Source: Microbispora sp. ZYX-F-249
GTDB lineage: Bacteria; Actinomycetota; Actinomycetes; Streptosporangiales; Streptosporangiaceae
Assembly: GCF_039649665.1 (NCBI RefSeq)
Contig: NZ_JBDJAW010000003.1
Span: 1-64,000 of the forward strand
Direction of reading: 5' to 3'
DNA: 64,000 nt
The position numbers and the translations under genes are program-made. The notes beneath the pieces were generated by a model. It ran no database searches and was not told the DNA's origin. It was given only the letters and a program-made list of their open reading frames with translations. This document shows, one piece after another, positions 9,858 to 18,041 of this stretch (position 1 is its first letter; the number at the start of each line of letters is the position of its first letter).

Positions 9858-10829
9858 CTATGCCGCGTACCGCCGATAGCGCGCCTCCGGGCTGCCGAGC
9901 AGGCGAAGCTGACGCTGCAGGCGTACCGACTCTTCCGGAGTGGGCCGCCATCCGCTCTCCCACAGCCGCTCGGCCGCACGCTCGAGGAAGGTCGCGGGGC
10001 TGCCGAACAGCTCGTCCTTCCGGACGATCACCAGCCGCCACCCCAGGCGACGGATCTCCGCTCGTCTCCACTCGTCATGCGCCCTGTCCTGGGCGCGGCT
10101 GTGGTGGTCGTGGCCGTCGTACTCGATGCCAACCCGGTATCGCTCGATGCCCATGTCCAGATAAGCCACCCGTTTTCCCGGCAGCTCGACACGGACCTGA
10201 GAACGCGGCCGGGGCAGTCCGGCGTCGACGACGAGAACCCTGACCCAGCTCTCCGGCGGGCTCTGCGCACCCGCGTCGCCGAGGGCGATGACCTCACGCA
10301 GGCGTTTCGCGTTCCGCCGGCCGGCGAGCTCCGCCGCTCGCCCGCGCAGCCGCTCCTCGGCAATCCCGCGCGCGAGAAACTGATCGAGCGCCGCGACGGC
10401 CTCCAGCCGCGGCAGCCATCGGGCGCAGTCGAGCGCCGTACGCTCCTGAGTCGTCACCGTGACTCCGCCGACCGAGGTCACGTCGCCGGGAGGCAGCCGA
10501 TCGCTCTGGCGTCCGACGACGTACGCTCTTCGCGGCGGCGTGCGGCCGCCTCTCGGTACGACGACCTCGACAGGCCACTCGTCCTGCCGTTTCCCGGGAG
10601 AGAGCACGTCGAGCCCCCATAGCCAGGCGGCCGTCCTGCGACAGGCGACGACGTCCCGGGACGTGATGCCAAGCGCGTGTGCGCGTACGGCGAGGGCGCG
10701 TGGGTCGGGGCCGGCGTAAAGACCGCCACGGGTGACCCGCCAGAACCTGCCGGTGGACACCAGCCGCGACAGATCGCTGCGGCTCAGGCCGTACGCGGAG
10801 GCGAGCGGGGACGAAAGATACTTCTCCAT
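9858..10829 (-). CDS. AbiEi/DUF559-like protein (antitoxin HTH plus endonuclease-like domain)
   Basis: This 323-residue protein has an N-terminal AbiEi-type winged HTH (residues about 1-60, LSRSDLSRLVSTGRFWRVTRGGLYAGP), a middle region with TTQERTALDCARWL, and a C-terminal DUF559/Vsr-like fold with YLDMGIERYRVGIEYDGHDHH and RLGWRLVIVRKDEL, where the acidic E/D pair could be a nuclease site. Proteins of this layout are common orphan genes in actinobacteria, often called type IV TA antitoxin-like or DUF559 proteins. No AbiEii toxin partner adjoins it. Inverted repeat arrays lie on both sides, which is unusual for a single ordinary gene. Confidence 0.7.
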   Translation of the reverse strand: MEKYLSSPLASAYGLSRSDLSRLVSTGRFWRVTRGGLYAGPDPRALAVRAHALGITSRDVVACRRTAAWLWGLDVLSPGKRQDEWPVEVVVPRGGRTPPRRAYVVGRQSDRLPPGDVTSVGGVTVTTQERTALDCARWLPRLEAVAALDQFLARGIAEERLRGRAAELAGRRNAKRLREVIALGDAGAQSPPESWVRVLVVDAGLPRPRSQVRVELPGKRVAYLDMGIERYRVGIEYDGHDHHSRAQDRAHDEWRRAEIRRLGWRLVIVRKDELFGSPATFLERAAERLWESGWRPTPEESVRLQRQLRLLGSPEARYRRYAA

Positions 10830-10940
10830 GGCTCAGATCGTGCGGCATCGCGTCGGCTCTCCTTCGCCCGTACGCCGCGTCCTGTGGATAACCCGGTGCA
10901 TGATCCCGTACGGGATCGGCGCAGGTTACGGCAGGTGCAG

Positions 10941-11120
10941 GGAGCAACGTGCAAGATCATGGCGGCGGGAGGCGCAGGTCGGCGCGGTCGCGTGCGACAA
11001 AGTGCAAGATCACGAAGGGTGAAGTGGCACGTCAGAGGGCCCTTGTGCGGCAAACTGCAAGATCATGGCCGGTGAGGGTGCTGCTCACCGGCCATCTTTG
11101 CGACTTATTGCATGATCACG
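10941..11120 (-). repeat. Right array of degenerate 53-54 bp repeats (4 units)
   Basis: Four units with a core of TGCAAGATCAT/C occur at 10941-10962, 10991-11014, 11044-11068 and 11099-11120; the GATC positions are 53, 53 and 54 bp apart. Read on the minus strand each gives GTGATCTTGCACTTTGTCGC-like sequence, the same unit as the left array in opposite orientation. This 306 bp stretch between the AbiEi-like gene and the P450 holds nothing else apart from the hairpin at 11065-11095. Confidence 0.75.
11065..11095. terminator. Strong hairpin, candidate terminator of the P450 gene
   Basis: A perfect 12 bp stem (atggccggtgag and ctcaccggccat) encloses a 7-base loop. It lies 41 bp past the P450 stop (read on the minus strand) and in a spacer of the right repeat array. 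There is no long T tract, so it is a terminator candidate only. Confidence 0.5.
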
Positions 11121-11135
11121 CGGGGGGGAGGGGGG

Positions 11136-12338
11136 TCAGGGGGTGAGGGCGACGGGCAGGGTCTTGATGCCGTTGATGAAGTAGGACCTCAGCCGCTTGG
11201 CCTCGCCGGTCTGCCGGATGCCGGGCAGGCGCTGGGCCAGCACCTCGAACAGCACCCGAAGCTCCAGCTTGGCCAGGTGGTTGCCGAGGCAGAAGTGCGC
11301 CCCGCCGCCGCCGAAGCCGATCTGGGGGTTGGGGTCGCGGCCGATGTCGAACTCGCCGGGCCGCTCGAACACCTCGGCGTCCCGGTTGGCCGACGCGTAG
11401 AAGACCACCACCTTGTCGCCCTCGGCGATCTTCCGGCCGCGGATCTCGGTGTCCGCGGTGGCCGTACGCCGGAACAGGTTGACCGGGGACACCCAGCGGA
11501 CGATCTCGTCGGCGGCCGTCCTGGCGAGGGAGGGGTCGTCCACCAGGCGCTGCCACTGATCCGGGTGCTCGAAGAGGGTCAGCATGCCGCCGGAGGCCGC
11601 GTTCCTGGTGGTCTCGTTGCCCGCCACGATGAGCAGCAGGACGAACAGGTCGAACTCGTCCTCGGTCAGCGTCTGCCCGTCCTCGTCCGGCTGCAGCAGC
11701 CGGGTGACGATGTCGTCGCGGGGTTCCTGCCTGCGGGCCTCGGCCAGAGTGTGGGCGTAGGAGTAGACATCGAGGGCGGCGGCCTGCCCCTCCTCCGGGC
11801 TGGTGGCGTAGTCGGGGTCGTCGCTGCCGATCATGCGGTTGGACCACTCGAAGATCTTGTCCCGGTCCTCGACCGGCGCGCCGAGCAGCTCGCAGATCAC
11901 GTACAGCGGGAGCGGCGCGGCGATGTCCCGCACGAAGTCGACCTCGGGCTTGCCCTGGACCTCGTCCATCAGCGCGTGGCAGATGTCGCGGATGTGATCC
12001 TCCAGCCGCCCGATCTGGCGCGGGGTGAAACCGCGGTTGACCAGTGAGCGGCGCCGGGTGTGGTCGGGCGGGTCCTGGTTGAGCATCATCAGGCGCTGGA
12101 GCTCGCGTTGCTCCTCGGGCATCTCGTCGAACAGGGCCAGCTTGCGGGCCGAGGAGAACAGATCGGAGTGGCGGGAGACGTGGACGACGTCCGCATGCTT
12201 GGTGATCGCCCAGAATCCGGGCCAGTCGTCCTGCCCCTCGTGCCAGTGGACGGGCGCGTTGTCCCTGAGCCAGTGGAGCTGTTCGTGCGGCACCCCGCTG
12301 TGCGCGTAACGGTCCTTGTCGACGAGGTTGATTTCCAT
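11136..12338 (-). CDS. Cytochrome P450, CYP125/CYP142-like
   Basis: This 400-residue soluble P450 has a canonical I-helix (VAGNETTRNAAS), ExxR in EIVRWVSPVNLFRR and the heme loop FGGGGAHFCLGNHLAKLE. The segments LMMLNQDPPDHTRRRSLVNRGFTPR and the C-terminal RLRSYFINGIKTLPV resemble, as I recall them, the CYP125/CYP142/CYP124 group that oxidises the terminal carbon of cholesterol or branched lipid chains. An exact KstR-type box lies 99-112 bp upstream, in keeping with that role. The ATG at 12338 follows an AGGTGGAG site. A ferredoxin under the same box type (3.1 kb) is a candidate redox partner. It is monocistronic. Confidence 0.85.
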   Translation of the reverse strand: MEINLVDKDRYAHSGVPHEQLHWLRDNAPVHWHEGQDDWPGFWAITKHADVVHVSRHSDLFSSARKLALFDEMPEEQRELQRLMMLNQDPPDHTRRRSLVNRGFTPRQIGRLEDHIRDICHALMDEVQGKPEVDFVRDIAAPLPLYVICELLGAPVEDRDKIFEWSNRMIGSDDPDYATSPEEGQAAALDVYSYAHTLAEARRQEPRDDIVTRLLQPDEDGQTLTEDEFDLFVLLLIVAGNETTRNAASGGMLTLFEHPDQWQRLVDDPSLARTAADEIVRWVSPVNLFRRTATADTEIRGRKIAEGDKVVVFYASANRDAEVFERPGEFDIGRDPNPQIGFGGGGAHFCLGNHLAKLELRVLFEVLAQRLPGIRQTGEAKRLRSYFINGIKTLPVALTP

Positions 12339-12436
12339 GGCTCCACCTAATCGGGTTCGGCTGCCCTTGGTAAGAGGGATGATCGCCCTGTCGGCGCGGT
12401 ACATGTGGTCGGCGCTCGCTCGATCCGACACCGATC

Positions 12437-12450
12437 TGAAACGTGTTCTA
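12437..12450. promoter_or_regulatory. KstR-type operator box before the CYP125/142-like P450
   Basis: The sequence tgaaacgtgttcta is an exact match to TNNAACNNGTTNNA in the 173 bp gap between the P450 start and the stop of the LAL regulator gene. Confidence 0.65.
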
Positions 12451-12511
12451 TTACGCGCGCGACGGCCCGTCAAGCGACCCCGAGGTGACCGGCCGCTACC
12501 GCTCCGCCGTC

Positions 12512-15340
12512 CTATTCCTCCCGGCCGGGCAGGCGGCCGGTGCCGGTGGGGCGTTCGCGCAGCCGTTTGATGGTCTCCGCCAGCTCGGCCCGCGTGTGGA
12601 TGCCCAGCTTGCGGTAGATGCGGGCGAGGTGGGTGTCCACGGTCCGCTTGCTGATGGACAGCTCCGTGGCGACCTGGAGGTTGCTCATGCCGCGCAGGAC
12701 CAGGTCGGTGACCCGTATCTCCCCGGCGGTCAGGGGCGAGGGGCCACCGGGATGCCCGACGCGGGGCCGTCCGCCGGCCCCGGCGAGGTTGCGTTCGGCG
12801 AGCGCGGCGAGTCGCACGGCGCCGCGGCCGTCGGCGAGCGCGTAGGCCTCGCTGAGCGTGTCGTGGGCCCGGCGCGCATCTCCGGCGGCCTGCAGGGCGA
12901 TGCCCATGCGCACCATCGCGCGCAGGCGCTCCACGCCGCCCTCGGGCCCGTCGAGCACGGTCAGCGCCTCGGTGAGCAGGTCGAGGCGGCGATCGCCCTC
13001 GGCGGTCGTGCTCATGGTGCTCAGCGCGCGGCCGATGCCGTAGGGGACGCCCCAGGCCCGGGCCAGCTCCAACTCCTCCTCGGCCAGGCGGCGGGCCGTC
13101 ACGCGCTGGCCGAGCCGCATGTAGGCCAGCGCCGCCTGGCCGCGCCAGCCCCCGCAGGCGGGATTGACCACTCCGGCCGACAGCAGTTGCCGCCCTGCCT
13201 CCAGCAGGGCCCGCAGCCCTTCGCGTACGTCGCCCCTGGCGATCGAGACCCGGCCCTGGGCCTCCAGCAGTGCTCCGTGCAGGAAGGGGTGCACCGGCTC
13301 GCGCGCGGCGACCTCGTCGAACAGCGCGTGCGCGACGTCGAGTTCGTCGCGTTCGAGGAGCACGCGGGCCGCACAGGACACGGCGGCGGCGTGCAGTCCG
13401 AGAGCGTGCGACCCCCGGGCGAAGAGGATGGCCTCCCGCGCGTGCGCCAGCGACGCGCGCAGCTCCCCTCTCCGGTAGGCGACGTCCGACAGCAGCGTGA
13501 CGGCGAGGGCCTGCCCGGTCATCGACGCGTGCGCCCGCGCGTCGGCGGCCACCTGCTCCGACCAGTACGCCGCCTCGTCCAGGCGGCCCGCCCAGAGCAG
13601 TGCGATGACCAGCGTCGGCGGGATCGGCCCGCCCCCGTCGAGGCAGCGCCGGGCCAGGGCCAGTGTGCGCTCGCGGTGCTTTCCCCTGGCCGCGCCGGAC
13701 AGTGCGGCGGTGGCGAGGTAGTCCTGCGCTCCGGCGCTGGTGCCGGCGCCGAGGTGCCGCATCGCCGCGCGTGAGCCGTACGACTGGCCGGTGAGCAGTG
13801 CCTGCGAGCTGAGCCTCAGCAGCACCTCGCGGCGGTCGGGGAGCCGGCCGTCCGGGTCGTCGTCGAGGCCGCGGGCGATGTCGCAGAAGGCCGACGCGGC
13901 CTCCGGAGAGTTGAGCGTGAGCAGGGTGGTGGCGAAGGGCGCCAGGGACTCGGCCCGCTCGCCGTCGTCGGCGAGCGCGGTCACGGTGCGGAAGTGCCGG
14001 AGGCAGGCCGGGATGTCGAGGTGCACCTCCACGGCGCCCAGCTCGGCGGTCACCTGGAGGACGGTCCGGCCCTTGGCCGTGGCGAGTGCCCGGTGGAGGT
14101 AGCGGGTCGCGTCCTCCCAGGCGTTCTCGGAGACCGCCTCCCGCGCGGCCTCGCGCAGCACCGACACGGCCCACGGGTCGCCGGTGGGACTGGCCGACAG
14201 CAGGTGCCGCGCCGACCGTTGGGGCGGCGAGCCGAGGCGGTGCAGCAGCGAGGCCGCCCGCCGGTGCAACTCGTCGCGCGCGCGGGGATCCATCCGCGCG
14301 AGGATCGTCGACTGGACGAGGTCGTGTGTGAACCGCTGCGGCGGGCTGCCCTCCAGCAGGCCCGCCCCCGCGAGCGCCTGTCCCGCCTCCTCGGCCGCGA
14401 CCGCGCCGTACCCGGCCAGCATCGCCGCCGTCTCCAGCCCGGCGTACGGCGCGATGACGGCCAGGCTCTGCAGGAGGGTGAGGAGGGATGGATACCTGCC
14501 GCCGAGCCATTCGAGGACGGTCTCCGACAGCGCGATCGCGCCGATGCGCTGCACCCTGGGCAGCTCCGAGCGTTCCGGCAGGACGTCGGCGGCGGCCAGC
14601 CGTGCCGCGGTCTCCAGCAGGAGCAGCGGGTTGCCCTTGGTGAGGCGGTGACAGGCGCTCACGATCTCGTCGTCCACGGGAGCGCCGAGCGCCGACCCGA
14701 CGAGCGTGGCGGCGCAGTTGCGGCACAGCGCGGAGGGCCTCAGCGACCGCGCGTACGGCAGCGTCAGGATGTCGCGGATCGTCTCGCCGGCGTCGCGGTC
14801 GTTCGCGTCGCAGGTCAGGATCATCGCGATGGGCAGGCCGTCGAGCCGCCTGGCGATGTAGGAGCACCACTGCGCCGACTGAGGGTCGGCATGGTTGAGG
14901 TCGTCGACCGCGATGATGAGCGGCTGCCCCGCGGTCAGCGAGCGGGTGGCCCGGTAGAGATCGTCGAGCAGCGTGGCGGGCACGCCCGGTGCGCTCCCGT
15001 CGTACGGCACGGCCGTCATCGCCGGCGCGTGCACACCTCCGTCGAGGACGGCGGCGGGGGCGCCGAGATCGGCCCGTCCCGAGCCGCTCATCATCGGGTC
15101 GAACAACTGACGGACGATGCCGAACGCGAAGGAGCTCTCGTCGGCGTGACCCCGGGCGCTGAGGACCACCCCACCCGGCCTGCGTGCGAGCGCCGCGTGC
15201 AGCAGCCGGGTCTTCCCGATTCCCCGGGTGCCCTGAATCACCAGTACGGCCGGCCGCCCAGCGGAGAGCCCGGCCAGTACGTCGTCGACGACCTCTAGCT
15301 CCTTGTCACGGTGCAGTAGTACCGGCCGCCCTGAGGCCAT
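12512..15340 (-). CDS. LAL-type LuxR-family transcriptional regulator
   Basis: This 942-residue protein has an N-terminal AAA/STAND ATPase with Walker A VIQGTRGIGKTRLL near residues 34-47 and a Walker B-like LIIAVDDLNHADP near 140. A long helical (TPR-like) middle follows, then a C-terminal LuxR HTH (LTAGEIRVTDLVLRGMSNLQVATELSISKRTVDTHLARIYRKLG, about residues 865-910). Such large ATP-binding LuxR regulators usually activate a secondary-metabolite cluster. It is divergent from the cyclodehydratase gene across a 429 bp region with ATACGTAT motifs, so it is the likely activator of the RiPP cluster. The motif as its site is inference. Confidence 0.9.
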   Translation of the reverse strand: MASGRPVLLHRDKELEVVDDVLAGLSAGRPAVLVIQGTRGIGKTRLLHAALARRPGGVVLSARGHADESSFAFGIVRQLFDPMMSGSGRADLGAPAAVLDGGVHAPAMTAVPYDGSAPGVPATLLDDLYRATRSLTAGQPLIIAVDDLNHADPQSAQWCSYIARRLDGLPIAMILTCDANDRDAGETIRDILTLPYARSLRPSALCRNCAATLVGSALGAPVDDEIVSACHRLTKGNPLLLLETAARLAAADVLPERSELPRVQRIGAIALSETVLEWLGGRYPSLLTLLQSLAVIAPYAGLETAAMLAGYGAVAAEEAGQALAGAGLLEGSPPQRFTHDLVQSTILARMDPRARDELHRRAASLLHRLGSPPQRSARHLLSASPTGDPWAVSVLREAAREAVSENAWEDATRYLHRALATAKGRTVLQVTAELGAVEVHLDIPACLRHFRTVTALADDGERAESLAPFATTLLTLNSPEAASAFCDIARGLDDDPDGRLPDRREVLLRLSSQALLTGQSYGSRAAMRHLGAGTSAGAQDYLATAALSGAARGKHRERTLALARRCLDGGGPIPPTLVIALLWAGRLDEAAYWSEQVAADARAHASMTGQALAVTLLSDVAYRRGELRASLAHAREAILFARGSHALGLHAAAVSCAARVLLERDELDVAHALFDEVAAREPVHPFLHGALLEAQGRVSIARGDVREGLRALLEAGRQLLSAGVVNPACGGWRGQAALAYMRLGQRVTARRLAEEELELARAWGVPYGIGRALSTMSTTAEGDRRLDLLTEALTVLDGPEGGVERLRAMVRMGIALQAAGDARRAHDTLSEAYALADGRGAVRLAALAERNLAGAGGRPRVGHPGGPSPLTAGEIRVTDLVLRGMSNLQVATELSISKRTVDTHLARIYRKLGIHTRAELAETIKRLRERPTGTGRLPGREE

Positions 15341-15769
15341 CCCTACCCCCGGACCACATGCTTATTTTTCTCGACACACGGATCATGCCGGACAGGGTCG
15401 GCCTTCTGTCAATACGTGAAATCCGGCGGAGTAAACACACTATCGCCGACAAGTAGGGTTGATTTCCGTCATGATTTCCGGTCCGATGACTGGGGTGAAT
15501 CGCCGTTCGTCGCCGGAACGCGTACGCCGACGGGGATTCGGGTGTCCGAATCTCCGCGACGGGCCGGCGGCCGATGTCGTCGGGGCCCGTGGGGCATACG
15601 TATTCCGCCGCGCGGCCGGTGCTACGCATCGTCGTACGCACCGGTCCGGATTTCGAGGTGTGCGGGCGATGCGTACGTATATATCCGTATGGCGATTACG
15701 TCTTTACTTCTTCCCGAATTCAATGGAATTCTCCGCTCATCGGCTAATCGCCCAGTGAATGGCGGGGGC
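15341..15769. promoter_or_regulatory. Divergent promoter region of the RiPP cluster with ATACGTAT motifs
   Basis: This 429 bp gap is clearly richer in A/T than its surroundings and has no convincing gene. It contains the palindrome catacgtattc at 15595-15605 and gcgtacgtatatatccg at 15671-15687. Similar motifs precede the precursor/P450 pair and a small membrane protein gene of the same cluster. Confidence 0.5.
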
Positions 15770-18025
15770 ATGGAACGGCCACGGCTCAAGGCGCACTTCA
15801 GCACCGAAGTCCTCGACGACGCGAAAGTCTTCCTTCTGGCGGAAGGCCAGCACTATCTCGTACGGGGCGCGGGCTCGGGCCGCGTCCTTCCCTATCTCGA
15901 CGGCCGGCACACGGTGATGGACATCGTCCAGGCACTGGCCGGCGAACTGTCACCGGCCCAGGCGGTCCTCGCGATCCGGCGCTACGAGGCCGCCGGCCAC
16001 CTGGTCGAGGGCCGGCCGGGCCTGACCGATCCGGTGCTCGCCTTCTGGGACGCGCAGGGCATCGACCCCGCGGCCGTCGTCACGGCCCTGGAGCAGACCT
16101 CCTTCCGCGTGTTCGCGGGCACGGGCGTCGACCCCGGACCGGTCGAGGCGCTGCTGCGTGAGCACGGGCTGCGCACGGACCCGCACGGCGACGGCATGGT
16201 CGTGGCGGTGGTCGACGACTACCTGGACCCGGGCCTGGAGGAGCTCAACGCCGAGTGCCTGGCGGCCGGGCGGCCCTGGGTGCTGGTCAGGCCGGCCGGC
16301 ACCGTGGCCTGGCTCGGGCCGCTGTTCCGGCCGGGGGACACGGGCTGCTGGGCCTGCATGTCCCAGCGGCTCGCGGGCAACCGGCAGGTCGAGCGTTACC
16401 TGGCGGGCAAGCGGGGCGACGGGCGGCCGGGCCATCCGGTGCGCGAGGCCCTGCCCGGCGGCGTGGCCGCCGTGGGCGGGCTGCTCGCGGCCGAGCTCGT
16501 GCGGACCGTCGCCACCGGCGGACCCTCGACGCTGCAGGGCACGATGATCACGGTCGACCTGCGCACGCTCACCACCGCCGAGCACCAGCTGATCCGGCTG
16601 CCGCAGTGCCCGGTGTGCGGCGACCCCGCGCTGATCGGCGAGCGCGAGCCGAAGGTGGCGCTGGCCTCGCGGAGCGCCCGGCACGTTACCGACGGCGGCT
16701 ACCGCGTCGAGCAGCCCTCGGCGACGTACGCCCGGCTCGAGCGGCACATCAGCCCCTATCTCGGCGCGGTCACCCGCCTGCGCCCGTGGGCCGACGAGGA
16801 CAACGGCGTGACCTACAGCTTCACCGCGGGTCACAACTTCGCGATGCTCGGCGACAACATGGACCTGCTGCGCCGTAACCTGCGCGGGCAGAGCGGCGGC
16901 AAGGGCCGGACCGAGATCCAGGCCAAGGTCAGCGCGCTGTGCGAGGCGATCGAGCGCTACTCGGGCGTGTGGCGGGGCGAGGAGCCGGTGCTCAAGGCGG
17001 CCTACGCCGACATCGGAGACGGCCTCGCGGTCCACCCGGACGACCTGCTGCTGTTCTCGGACAAGCAGTACGGCGACCGGTCCGCCTGGAACAGCGACCC
17101 CTCGCACCGGCTGCACCTGGTGCCCGAGCGGTTCCGCACCGACCTGCCGCTGGACTGGTCGCGGGCCTGGTCGCTGACCGCCGACGAGGAGCGGCTGATC
17201 CCCGCCGGATACGCCTGGTACGGCCACCCCGACCTGGAACGCCACTTCTACTGCGTCGGCGACTCCAACGGCAGCGCCTCGGGCAACACCCTGGAGGAGG
17301 CGATCCTGCAGGGGTTCTGCGAGGTGGTGGAGCGGGACGCGGTCGCGCTGTGGTGGTACAACCGGGCCCGCAGGCCCGCCTTCGACCTCGACTCGCTCAA
17401 CGAGCCGTACGTCGACACGTTGCGCGAGTTCTACGTCGGCATGGGCCGCAGCCTGTGGCTGCTCGACCTGACCACCGACCTCGGCGTGCCGGCCTTCGCC
17501 GGCGTCTCCCACCGGCTCGACCACCCGGTGCAGGACGTCATCGTGGGGTTCGGCGCCCACCTCGATCCCCGGATCGCCGCGCTGCGGACGCTGACCGAGG
17601 TCAACCAGTTCCTCCCCTCCGTACGCCGCAGGGACGAGAACGGCGAGACGATCTATCACGACGACGACATCGCCACGCTCCGCTGGTGGAAGGAGACCAC
17701 CATCGAGAGCGACCCCTGGTTGCTGCCCGACCCCGAGCAGCGCCCCCGCACACTCGCGGACCACGTGGTGCCGCGGGACGCCGACCTCGCGGCCGACGTC
17801 GAGACCTGCGTCTCCCGCGCCGCCGCCTGCGGGCTGGAGATGATCGTGCTCGACCAGACCCGGCCGGACCTGGAGCTCAACGTGGCCCGGGTGCTGGTTC
17901 CCGGGATGCGCCACTTCTGGCGCCGGCTCGGCCCGGGCCGCCTGTACGACGTCCCGGTGGCCCTCGGCTGGCGGACGCAGCCGGCCACGGAGGAGGAACT
18001 CAACCCCACCAGCGTCTTCTTCTGA
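15770..18025 (+). CDS. TOMM cyclodehydratase: fused E1-like (C) and YcaO (D) protein
   Basis: This 751-residue fusion should convert Cys (Ser/Thr) residues of the precursor to azolines using ATP. Residues 1 to about 300 form the leader-binding, ThiF/E1-like part with a zinc ribbon of Cys193-x2-Cys196 and Cys280-x2-Cys283. Residues about 370-751 are the YcaO domain with EIQAKVSALCEAIERYSG and ASGNTLEEAILQGFCEVVERDAV, which carry the ATP/Mg-binding glutamates. The C-terminus ends ELNPTSVFF instead of the PxPxP motif usual in azoline-forming YcaOs. The ATG at 15770 follows GGCGGGGGC; the frame is open upstream, so a slightly longer form is possible. It is the first gene of a five-gene operon. 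Confidence 0.92.
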   Translation: MERPRLKAHFSTEVLDDAKVFLLAEGQHYLVRGAGSGRVLPYLDGRHTVMDIVQALAGELSPAQAVLAIRRYEAAGHLVEGRPGLTDPVLAFWDAQGIDPAAVVTALEQTSFRVFAGTGVDPGPVEALLREHGLRTDPHGDGMVVAVVDDYLDPGLEELNAECLAAGRPWVLVRPAGTVAWLGPLFRPGDTGCWACMSQRLAGNRQVERYLAGKRGDGRPGHPVREALPGGVAAVGGLLAAELVRTVATGGPSTLQGTMITVDLRTLTTAEHQLIRLPQCPVCGDPALIGEREPKVALASRSARHVTDGGYRVEQPSATYARLERHISPYLGAVTRLRPWADEDNGVTYSFTAGHNFAMLGDNMDLLRRNLRGQSGGKGRTEIQAKVSALCEAIERYSGVWRGEEPVLKAAYADIGDGLAVHPDDLLLFSDKQYGDRSAWNSDPSHRLHLVPERFRTDLPLDWSRAWSLTADEERLIPAGYAWYGHPDLERHFYCVGDSNGSASGNTLEEAILQGFCEVVERDAVALWWYNRARRPAFDLDSLNEPYVDTLREFYVGMGRSLWLLDLTTDLGVPAFAGVSHRLDHPVQDVIVGFGAHLDPRIAALRTLTEVNQFLPSVRRRDENGETIYHDDDIATLRWWKETTIESDPWLLPDPEQRPRTLADHVVPRDADLAADVETCVSRAAACGLEMIVLDQTRPDLELNVARVLVPGMRHFWRRLGPGRLYDVPVALGWRTQPATEEELNPTSVFF

Positions 18026-18041
18026 CCCGATAGGGGGAGCG

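Noticed and set aside
9756..10622. A plus-strand gene opposite the AbiEi-like gene
   Set aside because: No family motif; it is antisense to a frame with clear HTH and DUF559-like segments.
9658..11120. CRISPR array
   Set aside because: Spacing is regular, but the units are degenerate, the stretches between units also resemble one another, the arrays are inverted around a gene and no cas gene is present.
11475..11488. A KstR-type core (AACAGGTT)
   Set aside because: It lies inside the P450 coding sequence and lacks the flanking bases.
11136..14870. A 1244-codon minus-strand frame spanning the P450 and the regulator gene
   Set aside because: Only its last 400 codons (the P450) have family motifs; the rest is an alternative frame of the LAL regulator with Arg/Gly/Pro-rich shadow composition.
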